From Hydractinia symbiolongicarpus (Eukaryota; Cnidaria; Hydrozoa; Anthoathecata; Hydractiniidae): 64,000 nucleotides of DNA. The stretch spans positions 11,840,001 through 11,904,000 of the forward strand of contig NC_079878.1 in NCBI RefSeq assembly GCF_029227915.1, written 5' to 3'. Below the pieces are notes generated by a model. It was not told the DNA's origin. It searched no databases and saw only the letters and a program-made list of their open reading frames with translations. The position numbers and the translations under genes are program-made. Below, in pieces: positions 1 through 23,646 of this stretch; positions within the stretch are counted from its first letter, which is position 1, and every line of letters starts with the position of its first letter.

Positions 1-2
1 CA

Positions 3-62
3 TCTTTCTTTAATGCTCAAAAAGCAGATGCAATATTAGGAAAACTTAGGGAAGCTAATTAG
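3..62 (+). CDS. Possible 3' end of an upstream gene's last exon
   Basis: An open frame enters from the window edge and ends at TAG (60-62). The last residues read FFNAQKADAILGKLREAN, which has the amphipathic, protein-like composition of a coding C-terminus. The window starts inside it, so neither the acceptor site nor the rest of the protein is visible and I do not recognise the family. It sits just upstream of the start of the AKT-containing duplication unit. Nineteen codons can be open by chance, so this is weak. Confidence 0.25.
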   Translation, partial: SFFNAQKADAILGKLREAN

Positions 63-1449
63 CAAAGAGGAGAGCAAGAAGATCAAAATATTTTTGTTAA
101 AATATTCTCCAGCCTATCTAATTATATAATAATTCTTTTGTATTTGGTTAATGGTTATATATAAAGATAACAATAGATTATAATGCCATACCCCCACTGT
201 TCAAAATTTTTGTCATTGGTGAGCAACCCCAGTGATGTGAAGTTGGTAAAATGCTAGATTCTATGTTAACAGAGAACTTTAGCAAGGAAATTGAAATCAC
301 ATAATTTGAACATTTAGGTAATACAGACAGTATACACTAGCTATATATATATTCTAAATTTAAACCAAATTCAAATTGTCTCCACTAGCAACATTTAGAA
401 TGTTTTGAAGCATTACTATACATGCATTTTTCCGCCTGTTGATCTGTAAGAGGAGTTTGAGAACATAAAACACCACCTTATCACAAAATTAATCTCTACA
501 TTTATAACCAGTACAGCATCAGATAAACTTACCCGATTAAGAGAGCCTTCAAAATTCCTAAACATTTTCTGTTCCGACATTGGTAAAAAGTGCATTTCAA
601 TGCTTTACACATAACCACACTTGAACTTCACGCAAATTTAGCAGTCAAAAAGTTTTTTTAACATTTCAGCAATGTCGATGGTCACTCTATTTGTATTGTC
701 AACATGGTGTATACCCTGCTTCTTGCTTGTACTTTCTAGACGCTAACTAAAGTGATCAGTTGACAACGGTTATAATCTTCATATTTCCTTTTTCACACAA
801 CTCTCTTGCAAAAACACTAAACTTCAAAAGTGAGTGTTATGGGGTACATTTAGAGTGTTTAAGTTAAACTAACTGCAATTTTACCTTTTATTTATTCGAT
901 AAAAAAAGTTAATAACATTTCATAAAGAATATTAAACTTCAGATATGCTTGTCTACATTACTTATACAAAGCTTAACTAGAATTTGGTGGAAAAAGGTAA
1001 ATAATGGAGTAACAGGGTGTAATCCAGCTTTCTCAGTAACCATTAAATGGCTTATTTGCATCTTCTGACATTTAAATTTATTTAAGACAAACCACCATAT
1101 TACCCATAAAGAAGTACATTTTTTGTGGTGATCCTCTGCAAAACTTTTAACGAAATGTCTGTGTTTTTTGTATGGAATTCAAGTTATTTGTCACTATGAT
1201 GCGTTCATGTTGTGCGTTTAAAAATAACAAATCTGATTACTTTACAATATTTTCTATATCTGCAATATTTTTGATTTTATACTGGCTATTTTAAATTCTC
1301 AGCAGTTACTGTGACTGTCATTTACTGTACTTTATTTTCCCTAGATTGAAACTCTGTGTCAAATTATTGTGTTTCTGGTAAATAAACCATACTGAATATT
1401 CTTAGTGTTTAGAGCAACAAAACAATACAAAATATATGTACTCCTGCAG
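63..1449. other. 5' flank of AKT copy 1 (non-coding)
   Basis: No coding frame is visible. From about 132 on it aligns with the flank of copy 2 (from about 48616), for example the segment ending in CAAAGATAACAATA and the stretch at 1110-1300. Copy 2 has about 600 extra bases (near 49290-49890) that are absent here. Bases 880-1110 belong to a dispersed repeat also found at 42780-43055, including a CAGGGTGTAATCCAGC motif near 1014. The AKT promoter and any 5' UTR exon must lie here or further upstream, but I cannot place them. Confidence 0.6.
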
Positions 1450-1468
1450 GTAACAAAATTTTTTTGCC
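1440..1468 (+). promoter_or_regulatory. Probable splice acceptor and 5' UTR start of AKT copy 1
   Basis: CTCCTGCAG at 1441-1449 looks like a 3' splice site 19 nt before the start ATG. The same arrangement is kept in copy 2 (acceptor ending near 50506, ATG at 50526). This suggests a 5' UTR intron or a trans-spliced leader joined here. The sequence alone cannot separate the two. Confidence 0.4.
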
Positions 1469-13834
<12,366 letters not shown>

Positions 13835-13964
13835 TTTTCCTTCTTTGCGAAAATAAGTTTATGGATAACGAGCATAATTAAAGCAGTATAAACACCAGAA
13901 TATCCAGTCGTATTTTTTTGTAATTTTTATTTTTTATAGTTGATGATATAGTGTTCTATATTTT

Positions 13965-14690
13965 CAGGAGTCTGTAACTGAAGAACATTGTGGCAGTATA
14001 GTCATCATCAGGTAAAAATCTAAAATAACAGTAAAATCAGTTAATGCAGATTAAAACAAAATTATCACAAACTTTAAAACATATTGAAATGATATTAAAA
14101 CCTTATCAAAGGAGTGTGACTTTTAAACTCGTCTTTTGTATTCAACGATGGCTTAATGTCATTTAAAAAAGGGCTTTCAAAATCAGTAAATGCCGTTGAG
14201 ACTTTGAGGTCGATAAAATTTTAACTGTTTATACTTATCAGGGGACAAGGCATGGAAGTTCATTAATAAACCTGTATCCGTCTTTTTGCTATGCCAAGTT
14301 GACTCTAGCAATCCATCTTGTTTCAGTAAATTAACATATCTAAGAACGGCAATTCACCGTTTTTTTCATTCTCCACTGTAAATTTCAATGATGGATGAAG
14401 ATTGTTGATGTTCTGTTGTTGATACACGTTTCCAATCTGGTTCGTCTTTATATTTCTCAGATAATCATCCCTATATCTTGCAAATAGATTAGCATCACCC
14501 TTTACGATTTTATCAAATTTATGCATCCAACCGTTTGCGAGAGGTGGAGCGGGAGAACTCCCCATTGCTAAACCATCAACTTGCCGGTAATACCCATCGT
14601 TTGTTAACATAATAACGTCACAACTACAAATCTTAAGTAGTTTTTTGAAAGTTATTTTATCAACTGGAGGCTTTTGGTATTTATATTTTT
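13965..14690 (-). mobile_element. Penelope-like element fragment downstream of AKT copy 1
   Basis: This 726-bp insert is flanked by TATTTT on both sides (13959-13964 and 14691-14696). Unit 2 has the uninterrupted site with one TATTTT at 60103-60108. It codes on the minus strand for part of a Penelope-like reverse transcriptase (separate entry). Both protein ends are missing, so it was dead on arrival. Confidence 0.8.
14323..14610 (-). pseudogene. Penelope-like reverse transcriptase fragment
   Basis: The 95-codon frame carries RT motifs in the right order: GLAMGSSPAPPLAN (motif B-like, usually GxxMGSPLxPxLAN), then FARYRDDYL (catalytic DD retained, preceded by Arg rather than Val or Ala), then ELPFLDMLIY. 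The frame stops at TAG; downstream sequence keeps the ...TDTGLLMNFHAL... pattern of the thumb region after the stop. It lacks the N-terminal fingers and any GIY-YIG domain. It is a relic of a retrotransposon that primes on target DNA. Confidence 0.8.
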
Positions 14691-14696
14691 TATTTT

Positions 14697-16121
14697 GCTT
14701 ACTATTTCACTTACTGCATTGTACTCGAGAATATTTTGTACACTTATTTATTAAAAGCTTGTTTCTCAGCACGCTTATTTATTATCCATGTATAAATTTT
14801 TGAAATTTTAATTTTTTTATACGTTATTAATTTGTTTTTATGTTAGGTGTAAGCGATGCACTTGTCTGTCATAAATACATTTATAAATTTTCGAATAAGA
14901 TCTTCTGATGAGGCTTCTTTATGTAGGTTTTGCCGTTCCTCTTCAGTGTTCCCTCTCATAAGTTAGTGATCAATTAGAAACACGAGATATAATAACAAAA
15001 TATGCTTCACAAACTCTTTGCTTTGTTCAGTGTAGTTATTCTTCTTTACTTATGAAAAACAGCCTGTATATAACACTGAAGAGATTTGCATTAGTTGTGC
15101 CCGTGTATGTGTTTTTCCGTTAAATTTTGTGAACAATTTTTATCAAATAAATCCAATTTGTTTCTGAGACGGAGTCCTAATCTGATAACGGCACTGTTTC
15201 TTTCAAGTAAGCTTATCATTCTGTAAGCTCATACTCTCCAAGTAAGCTCAAAATAAGCTCAAAATATTATTAGGGTTATTGACCTTTATTTTTATAAAAT
15301 ATATGCCCGACATTTTTTTACGTTGTCTAAGAATAGAAGAAAGTTCTCCTGCTTACCACACTGTCACGTTTACAAAATAATAAACTTTTAACAATAATCT
15401 AGAGCTGCCAGAAGAAATTTCAGAACTGCGTTAAGTCGGGTATGTTGTAGATGTTTCACAAGTCAGGAAAGGTCAGGAAATTTTAGTATAGCTATAAAAC
15501 TTCAGCTATCAACTATTTTAGTGCAAATTAAGTATTGCTTTACAAAAGTTTTGGTAATAAACCATTTTACATCAAAAGTCAGAATAATCTTCGTTTTAGT
15601 AATGGAAGAGTCAGGGAAAATTAAAATGATGTCAACTGGCCACTCAGTAATCTGATATTCTTCTTTATGAGAACTTTACAATAACGAGAGTGAAAATGAG
15701 GCAAAAAAATAAGAACAACTTGAAAGCAATTTCAGACAGATGTTTCAGTGCAACAATTTTTTTCAAAACACTTTTAAACAGTAATAAACGAATTTATAGT
15801 CACCAATTTTGCATATATATATATATATATAAATTCACTTAGTTTGTAATATTTTTCTATTTATATTTTGATACAATCACGAATAGTGTAAATTATTTGA
15901 ACGTTTTTGTAGTCTGATCACCAACTTTGTTGACAAGAACTTTTTTAAACATTTTTTTTTTGATAGATTACACCGGGTTTTGCTTTGGTTGTCTGCGTAA
16001 CCTTGAAAACCTTGAATATCTCATTCATCGAAAAAATCTCCCAAACATTTCTTTCTACCAGAATGTGCCTCCTTGGCTGAACTAATTAAGAAATATTTAT
16101 TGACATTTTAATGAAAAACAA
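14697..16121. other. 3' flank of AKT copy 1, shared with unit 2
   Basis: No gene is visible. The sequence is collinear with about 60109-62504 of unit 2, except that unit 2 carries an extra repeat block at 61586-62328. An (AT)n microsatellite lies at about 15815-15831. The AKT 3' UTR and poly(A) site should lie in the first part. Confidence 0.6.
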
Positions 16122-16249
16122 GAAGCCCAGGGGGTTGAAGATTTCCGTCATTACCTGAAAGATTTTAAAATTTGAAGCAGACCTTGAAAATGGAGAATTA
16201 TGGGGTAAAAAATTCATTGAGTATTCTAATTTATTATTGCAACCTGTAT

Positions 16250-16340
16250 ATATATACTTATACTATTTACTATATATATACTTGTATATATAAACGAACT
16301 TGTAACTCTCTTTGACGAAAAAAAATATACACACACACAA
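16250..16340. repeat. AT/AC microsatellite tract
   Basis: Alternating TATATATA runs with an (AC)n piece at about 16331-16340. Simple sequence with no coding potential. Confidence 0.6.
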
Positions 16341-16782
16341 CCTTGGAGGAAAGAATACGGAAGTTATTATTAGAAGTTATTTCTTCAGTTATAATGAACA
16401 TTAATTCAGCACACATTTTGTCAGCATTTGTCCGGCGCATATCTATCTATATTGTTTTTCATGATCAAAGTGGTATACTCAAGCCTGTAAAAATAGGTTA
16501 ATATCACGGTTAGACGCTTTTTTCAAACGTATTGTTGAAGTTTTTAACGAAAAATGTTTACCGACCTATATTAGGCATATTTTACATACTAATTTCACGT
16601 GCCTGCGGCGTGTTACAGTCAGATTTCCATAGAAAAAGCACTATTAAAGGAGAATACGGAATTTAATCATTTTTTTGCGAAAAATTCTCGGTCGAGCACC
16701 AACACCAATAGAAAATTAATACATTTAAATGTGACATACGGAGTGTGGTTTCTATAGGGAGTAATACTCCGTATAGTTGTTA

Positions 16783-17715
16783 CTTTAGGGGCAGAAACTT
16801 TCGCGGGCATTAACTTTCGTGTTTTTCGCGTTTTTTGGTCATTTTCGCGAAAGTTTATGACTTTGGAAATTCTAAATCATCAAAACGCGAAAGTTTTTTC
16901 ACACAATAGCATGGATATTTTTCAGAACGCGAAAGTTTTTTCACGCAGAATCATGGATATTTTTCAGAACGCGAAAGTTTTTTCACCATAAAAAAATCAT
17001 AAAAACGGGGAATTGTCAAAAGTAATGATTTATTTCTACTTTAATCGTCGTCAACTACGATAACATTTGGTGTTTTTTCTTCTTTGGAGCTGCGAGCATT
17101 TCCCGGGTGTCCCGATTATTTGAAACAGTAGTGCTTGTGGATGCAGTCTTTTTCTTCCTTTTGCCGGGGGCCTGCGGTGTAACGACTGTAGGCGGCAACG
17201 TCATGACGAAATTGAACAGATTTCCAACCGCTATGTCTTCTGTTGGTTTTGTTCGGGTCAGGCAAAATGCCATCGATTGATCCTTTCCAAGATATAGATC
17301 CGATGCTGAGTAATGATGTTGGGCAATCTGATGATAGCCATCTCTTAGCAATCTGTAATGTCACAGTTGAGAAATTTGAAGTGTTATGTGGAAGCAAGAT
17401 ACAAGAAAGTGACGACGATACTGACTCAGAATTGGAAGAGGGAGATAATTAAATTTACTTAGCCTAACCTTGTATATTTTATACATTTTTGATTACGGTA
17501 AATACCCGAGATGTGATTTAACGAATAAATTTTTTTCTTGGATATTACCTATTCGCGAAAGTTTTTTCACGCGAATATGAACCTTATTTTGAATTCGCGA
17601 AAGTTTTTTCCGGGAAATTTGTTTCGAAAATCGGCAAACGCAAAAGTTTTTGGCAAATATTTTGCTTTTTTTAAAACGCGAAAGTTAATGCCCGCGAAAG
17701 TTTCTACCCCTAAAG
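16783..17715. mobile_element. TIR DNA element with repeated CGCGAAAGTTTTTTCAC motifs
   Basis: The ends are near-perfect inverted repeats: CTTTAGGGGCAGAAACTTTC at the left, and the reverse complement of the right end with T for C, continuing CGCGGGCATTAACTTTCG. TA flanks both ends. Inside, CGCGAAAGTTTTTTCAC recurs at least three times on the left (about 16880-16985) and TTCGCGAAAGTTTTTTC twice on the right (about 17550-17610). Overlapping frames at 17055-17397 (minus) and 17243-17452 (plus, with an acidic SDDDTDSELEEGD tail) are not recognisable and may be a transposase remnant. Confidence 0.7.
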
Positions 17716-17859
17716 TATACGGAGCTTGGTTTAGCTATGCGGAGTCTGCCAACGAATGTTCTTAAAGTGAAATATTGCAATATATGACTATTTAAAACTA
17801 TTTCCAAAAAAATTAAAATCAACTGTCCTAAAATAAAGTTTAAAAAAATAAGAGATTTA

Positions 17860-19724
17860 TATTATAATAATAAGAAGCTAGTTCGTATATCCTACGTTAC
17901 AAATATATGTGGCACAGAGACGACAACTGCACTGAATAAACGGAATGATGTTTAGCCCGTGTTCGAATAAGGATAACGAAGGGGCATTTTGGACAGAGTT
18001 ATGAAGCTTCTCCCATAATTTAAACGCAATATAAGAGACGCTTAATAGGCCATGCTTTGTGGTACGAATTCTGCGCCTTTCAAGAGAACTTGATGCACGG
18101 AAACTATATGCTGTCTTTCTGAATGCAAAAACATCATTCATGTAGGAGAGATTCTGTTTCATTTTTGTTTTAAAAACCTCCTTTAACAATTTTCGTCAGA
18201 ACTTTTCATGAATACTGATTCTGCATTCATTTTCAACCCTGTCGCATAAAAGTCTATTTGCTCTACTATGAATGCTATTAACTTTATGTAGTAGATCTCT
18301 ACTTAAAAATCCCCATATAAGAGGGCAGTAATTAAATATGCTATAAATAAATGAATTAAAAATAGCATTTCGCTTATAATTAGAACATATATGGTGATAT
18401 ACGTTTTAAGGCATTGATCTTGGCATAAGCCTTCTTACGTAATGGAAGAACATTTTGCTTGAAAGAAAGCTGATTGTCAAGAATTATACCCAACAAATTT
18501 ACGTATGGAGATTCTTGTAATATATTATTTTTCAAATTTAAAGTAACAGAATCTTTGTTTTTTAATTTTCCAAGAATGAGCAGTTTGCACTTCTCAGAAT
18601 TTAACTGAAGCCAATTATTGGAAAACCATGTTCTAACAGTTGAAAAAGCACTTTCTAAACGTAACTTTATCTCCTCAAATTGTTTTCCATATGTATAACG
18701 TGTATTGTCGTCTGCGCATTTACAAATTTTAACATAAGCTCTATCATTTAAAATAAACATTAAATCATTTATATAAATATTGAATAAAAGTGGACCCAGA
18801 ATCGAACCCTGTGGAACACCACTAATAATCTCTTTCCACAAGCTGAAATAGCCATCAATTCCGACTCTTTGAAACCGATTGGTGAGAAAACTCCTTAAAA
18901 AACCTAAAGCACTTTTTGAGAAACCATATGCATGTAGTTTCGCTTTTAACAGATGATCCGCACAATCAAATGCTTTACTCAAATCCATCAATAGCGCCTC
19001 TGCAGCATTTCCTTTATCAAGATCTTTTCGCCACGATTCTATCATGTGAAGCAAAACATGCTGGCTGCTAAAGCCCTTACGAAAACCTGACAAAAAAGGT
19101 GATAATTTACTATCAGTAAATTCATAAATCTGATCAAACATATGTTCAAAAAAACAGGACGATAATTCAATTTTGGTGAACGATCTCCGCTTTTAAATAG
19201 TGGACAAATATCAGTCAATTTCATTGCTCTAGGGAAAACTTCATCGACAATAGATTTCTTAAACAGCTTGATGAGATGTTCTCCGTACATATCGACGTAA
19301 TATTTGAGGAAACGCGGTGGAATTGCTCCTTTCGGATCGGATTTGTTTTCTTTTAGGTTACCAATATACTTTTTCATAATGTCAATTTCAATTGATTTGA
19401 AGCACATTTTGTTGGTAGTGGTAGCATGTTTCTTTATCCATATGATACTTGGATGCTGTTCGTAATTCTTGATGACGTTTTCAATATCATTTTTAATACC
19501 GTTATAGTTTTCGTGCGGAATTCCATCAATATTCAAAGATTTCGTGACATTAACAAAATGATCATTTATTATATTTGCTATATGTTCTTTTTCACGAATT
19601 ATTTGATCATTTTCAACTATTACTTGGACTGTATCTTTTACACATTTGTTAGAAGATATCGGTTTTGCAGTTTTCCAGAACTTCTTGTTATCAAAAATGT
19701 TGTTCATATTTAGTGAAGAAATAA
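17860..19724 (-). pseudogene. LINE retrotransposon reverse transcriptase, 3' part (broken)
   Basis: Read on the minus strand from 19724: FISSLN...NKKFWKTAKP linker, KLNYRPV, a deletion with frameshift near 19140-19155, then MFDQIYEF, FLSGFRKGFSSQHVLL, LSKAFDCADH, SGVPQGSILGPLLFNIYIND, and KCADDNT in place of the usual Y/F-ADD. It continues to a C-terminal segment at 18189-17878 ending CSCRLCATYICNVGY. This is the layout of ORF2 in CR1/Jockey-like LINEs: the RT copies element RNA at a nicked target. It is inactive: frames break at least twice and the N-terminal part is separated by the Polinton. Confidence 0.85.
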
Positions 19725-19730
19725 AGAAAG

Positions 19731-19990
19731 GTATGTTCTGGCACAGGCGCACAGGCGCACAGGCGCACAGGGGCACACGCGCACGTCACAGTCAACCACA
19801 AAAAATTCCTGATCATGCAAGACCTAGTAAGTCCCTATCATGCTGTGCTTAGTCATGCATAACGAGGTAAATTCCCTATGCTGCAAATGAATAAAAATAA
19901 TTCTAGCACACCTAGAGGGAAATTCCCCTGTACATCCGCTAATAATCATCAAAAATCAACGCATGCGCAGTAAAGATGTAAACTGTGTTA
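19731..19990 (+). repeat. Polinton left terminal inverted repeat
   Basis: It starts GTATGTTCTGGCACAGGCGC and has several GGCGCACA units. It then matches the reverse complement of the right end through TCATGCTGTGCTTAGTCATG, TTCTAGCACACCTA and ATCAACGCATG to about AAACTGT. The match is high but not perfect, so both ends have been ageing separately. Confidence 0.85.
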
Positions 19991-20040
19991 GTTTTGAGAA
20001 AGATGAAATCCTCCGACAAAATAAAATTCATATAATAAAG

Positions 20041-22470
20041 ATGAACACGCACACTGTGAAACAATTACGGGATATCGCGAAAAGCTGTGGGTTAACCGGT
20101 TACTACAGGCTACGTAAAGCCGAATTAGTGGATATGTTGGAGAATGTACAACGAAAGTCGGTTAAGCCCGTGGTAATACATCCAACACCAGAGGCCATGG
20201 ACATTTTTGAGAAAAAAAATCGTTCCATCGTGAAAACCAAGATGAGAGGGTGGTACAACTGGCTAGTGGACGCTGCTCCAAAGCCTATAAAAGGGGGGGG
20301 GGTTAAGAACCTATGCAGCCTTTAAGCGCAAGGTGATGAATCTCTATAATGGGACAGCTAACATCATTGCGAAAACTACGGTTCACGCTGAGGTCAAACA
20401 GGACGTCAAGGAAGACTACCTCGAAGATATTCAAAATCTATATGATCAGCCAGTGCAAGATTTTACGCCCCAGGAACATAAGCACGCGTTGCATAAAACA
20501 TTTAAAAGTTATCGCATTCTCGGTACAGGAGGAACCGACATCGACGGGTATATAGGGATGGTGCGACCCAACGTGAAAACCTTGATTGAGGAGCAGGTAG
20601 GGAAAATGGGATTGGCAAAGATAAAGAAGACCCTATGGATCATGTGGAAGAAGAAAATCGTGCCAGCCTCGGGGTGGGTTAACGATGAGTACATCGAGAT
20701 GAAGAAAGCCTTCAATAGTAATATGACAGAAATCTTCCAGGGTAGCGACGTAGACGACATGCTGGATAGGATGTTTACATCAATCAAAACACACGTAGAA
20801 CATCCTGCATTACCCCAAAGCGGATTCACCATTGATCGAATTCTACACCTGGATGTAGATTTTTATAAACTACGGCTAACAAGAGGTTCCTCGTACATAG
20901 AACTACCCAAATGGATAGCATCGAAAAAAGCCATCATCAACCCAGTGAATGAGGACGAGGAATGTTTCAAGTGGGGCCTTATAGCATCCCTACACCATGC
21001 GGAGATCGGAAGGAACCCGAATGGAATATCTCAGATGCAGCGCTACGTAGACCTCTATAATTGGGAGGGTATAGAGTTTCCAACAACTATTAAAGACATA
21101 TCCAGATTTGAGAGGAACAACACGGATATTGCGGTAAACGTCTTATACGTGACGGGAAAGAAGATCAACATCCTACGGCGATCCGAACCCAATATTAAGC
21201 GTAACAGACAGGTGAATCTACTGCTTATCACCGATGACAAGAAGACTCACTATAGAGTCGTCAAGAGTCTATCGCGACTCCTAGGTAGTGAGACTTCAAA
21301 GAACACAAAATCAATGCATTTTTGCCTGCAGGCATTCAACACGGTTGAATCAAGAGACAAGCATTATGACTATTGCAAGGACAACGAGGCTGTTAAAATT
21401 ACCCTGTCAAACGAGTCCGAAAAATGGTTACAATATAGGAATGGTCAGATGCAATTCAAGGTACCATTTGCCATATATGCGGACTTTGAGAGCCTGCTTA
21501 TCCCAGTAGAGGATGCTAGGGGGACAAAGAAAAAAAGCTGAACAAACATGGACCATCAAATTGTACCTACACTACATTTGCATACGGAAATGTACCAGAT
21601 TCACTAACAGTGTATCGTGGTAAGGATTGTGTGACGAGGTTCGTGAATCATCTGGAAGATGAGGTGAAGCGGCTATATAAGACCTACCCACAACAACCCA
21701 TGCTGGAACTGGCAGAGGTGTTAAAAGGGAACATAACGGGGTCTCGGAATGCCATATATGTTTGAAACCCTTTGACAACGAAAATAACCGCAAAGTTCGG
21801 GACCATTGCCACTATACGGGGCTATATAGAGGCCGTGCGCATAACAACTGTAACCTCAAATTTAAAATACCTAATCACGTGTCTGTCATATTCCACAATC
21901 TAAGCGGCTATGACGCGCACCTGTTCATCACCAAACTGGGAGAAAAATATAACACCCAGGACATCGGTTGTATTGCTGAGAATACCGTAAAGTACATCAG
22001 CTTCAACGTTAAAATCAAGGTGCCACTTGCAGGTATGGGGTATGGCGATGGAGAAGTCTATAAGAAGATCGAAATCAGGTTCACCGATAGTTGTCGATTT
22101 ATGGCCTTAAGCCTGGACAAATTGGCAAGCAACCTCATTGGAACAAACGCCGCTGGTATGAACTGTCAATATTGTGCGGATAACTTTCTGGAATTTCAGA
22201 GTATAGACGCCGAGTATGTGGCAAAATTTTGGTGTAAAAATTGCAACTCGAATACCACGAAGCAATTAAACCAAGAAAAACTAAAGGCAAACGTGCCATC
22301 CATGGTAATATTCATCTATAAGGATGACGTATTCCGCCTGATGCTTCGAAAAGGCGTATACCCGTACGAGTACATGGATGATTGGCAACGATTCGAAGAG
22401 TCGGAACTACCTCCCAAGGAGGCATTCTATAGCAATCTGAATATGAAGTGTATCAGCGACAAGGACCATA
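20041..22470 (+). pseudogene. Polinton protein-primed DNA polymerase B, N-terminal and exonuclease part (frameshifted, truncated)
   Basis: ATG at 20041 opens a SAP-like N-terminal segment (TVKQLRDIAK, LRKAELVDML). The frame breaks at a G-tract (about 20296-20303), resumes as FKRKVMNLYNGTANI, and runs to 21541. It includes LTRGSSYIELPKWIASKKA, the segment around NWEGIEFPTTIKDISRFERN, and IYADFESLL, the Exo I motif of family B polymerases. A second break sits at an A-tract (about 21535) and a third near 21740 (ECHICLKPF follows). Then come VRDHCHYTG, IFHNLSGYDAHLF (Exo II region) and RFTDSCRFM, ending at CISDKDHIADF. All palm motifs are absent: sequence after about 22470 belongs to the integrase gene on the other strand. 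The intact protein would replicate the element from a terminal protein primer; this remnant could not. Confidence 0.9.
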
Positions 22471-22474
22471 TTGC

Positions 22475-23220
22475 TGACTTTTTGCGAGCGGGACATCTTC
22501 GAGTTTAATCGCCCTGTTAGGTTTCATATCAATCATGGCAGTCTTGGCATTAATTAGATTATTTTTTTACAATAGAGTATAAGTGCTTGGCCCAAATGGT
22601 ACTAGGCTCCCCAGAAACCAACTCATGCGCATCTTGAAGATTAAAGAGACTTTCCGCAAGTACCTTGTCATAAGCCTCAACAAAGGCCGTAAATGTATGG
22701 TGATTTTTGGTGGTAGCCCGTTTAATCTCTACACCCATGTCCTCCAGCAATTTTGTTACATTTGACTTGAATTCAGAGCCGTTAACACACTGGAAGGATT
22801 TAGGCTATCGTAAAGATCCCGCTTTTTAAATGTCCTTGATCATCTTCGCAACCTCACTGGTCTTTTTCGTCCGTAGAGGCCTCGAACCTTATATCTCGAG
22901 GCTACATCAATGCATGTCAGAATAAACTTGTAGGTGTTTCCCTATATCGTATTGTGGGGTATGTATAACAGATCAAACTGATGCATCTTATTAGGGCTCG
23001 TAATGGTAAAATGAGGATAATCGATACGTTTTGGGCCTTTGGTATGCCGTAACCACAAGAGTTGTCTAGACAGCCAATAGGTGACCTTCTTATTTGAGAG
23101 ACCGCTTTCCTTTGCGAGTAATTTGATGGCTTTGCGTCCGGTCCAGAGATGTTCTGAGGTATAGTAAATTTGGCTCAATCTTTCCTCCTCTTCTTCAGTA
23201 ACGATATGTGCTTTCAACAT
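22475..23220 (-). pseudogene. Polinton retroviral-like integrase (broken, C-terminus deleted)
   Basis: The gene starts MLKAHIVTEEEEERLSQIYY at 23220. Family features: HLWTGRKAIKLL, KKVTYWLSRQ, then QFDLLYIPHNTI with the first catalytic Asp. The next codon is a TAG stop, but the frame goes on as GNTYKFILTCIDVASRYKV. After a frameshift RPLRTKKTSEVAKMIKDI follows, then FQCVNGSEFKS (second Asp position reads N in CVNGSEF), and HTFTAFVEAYDKVLAESLF with the catalytic Glu. A last stop precedes NAKTAMIDMKPNRAIK, ending near 22475 where polymerase sequence begins on the opposite strand. At least two stops and one frameshift make it inactive. The intact enzyme inserts the element into target DNA. Confidence 0.85.
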
Positions 23221-23246
23221 GTTTATTATACATGTTAAAAACGTTC

Positions 23247-23645
23247 TTACAAATATTTGTATGCCACAAACCCTAGCAGAGACAAGGAGCCAACGATGAA
23301 CGTGGTTTCCCCATCTTTTTGCTGCTTTGAGGGCGTATAGTAATCCGACAATTTTGGAATTTTATCTTTTGAGGCTATATAATACTTGTGCATATCGTCC
23401 TCCAACACCCGAAAGCTCTTACCAGCCTGTAATTGTAATTGCCGTTGTTTTTTGAACCAGTCGATCTTTGCTTGTCTGTCCCGAACCCATTTAGCTTGGG
23501 AATTTTGGAGCTGCTCCATGGCTTGGTCGTGTCTTTTCTTCTCCGCCTCGCCGTGTCCTGCAAGTTTACTGAATAGAAAATTTGTACTGTTAAACGCGAC
23601 GGCATTAATTAGCGCCCCTCCCGCCATGATTACCAATGCTGTCAT
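23247..23645 (-). CDS. Polinton small protein with N-terminal membrane segment (unknown function)
   Basis: I chose ATG at 23645, giving an intact 132-aa frame starting MTALVIMAGGALINAVAF, since upstream codons in this frame belong to the preceding gene read out of frame. There is a hydrophobic N-terminus, a highly charged middle rich in Lys and Gln (AEKKRHDQAMEQLQNSQAKW), the stretch LSDYYTPSKQQKDGE, then a C-terminal hydrophobic helix GSLSLLGFVAYKYL. It starts 2 nt after the stop of the Cys/His-repeat gene, so the two were probably co-transcribed. I know similar proteins only as uncharacterised Polinton genes. It is one of the few unbroken frames in the element. Confidence 0.65.
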   Translation of the reverse strand: MTALVIMAGGALINAVAFNSTNFLFSKLAGHGEAEKKRHDQAMEQLQNSQAKWVRDRQAKIDWFKKQRQLQLQAGKSFRVLEDDMHKYYIASKDKIPKLSDYYTPSKQQKDGETTFIVGSLSLLGFVAYKYL

Positions 23646-23646
23646 T

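Noticed and set aside
17055-17452. Named transposase inside the CGCGAAAG element
   Set aside because: Basic (minus) and acidic (plus) tails are suggestive, but no catalytic motif is visible, so no family is assigned.
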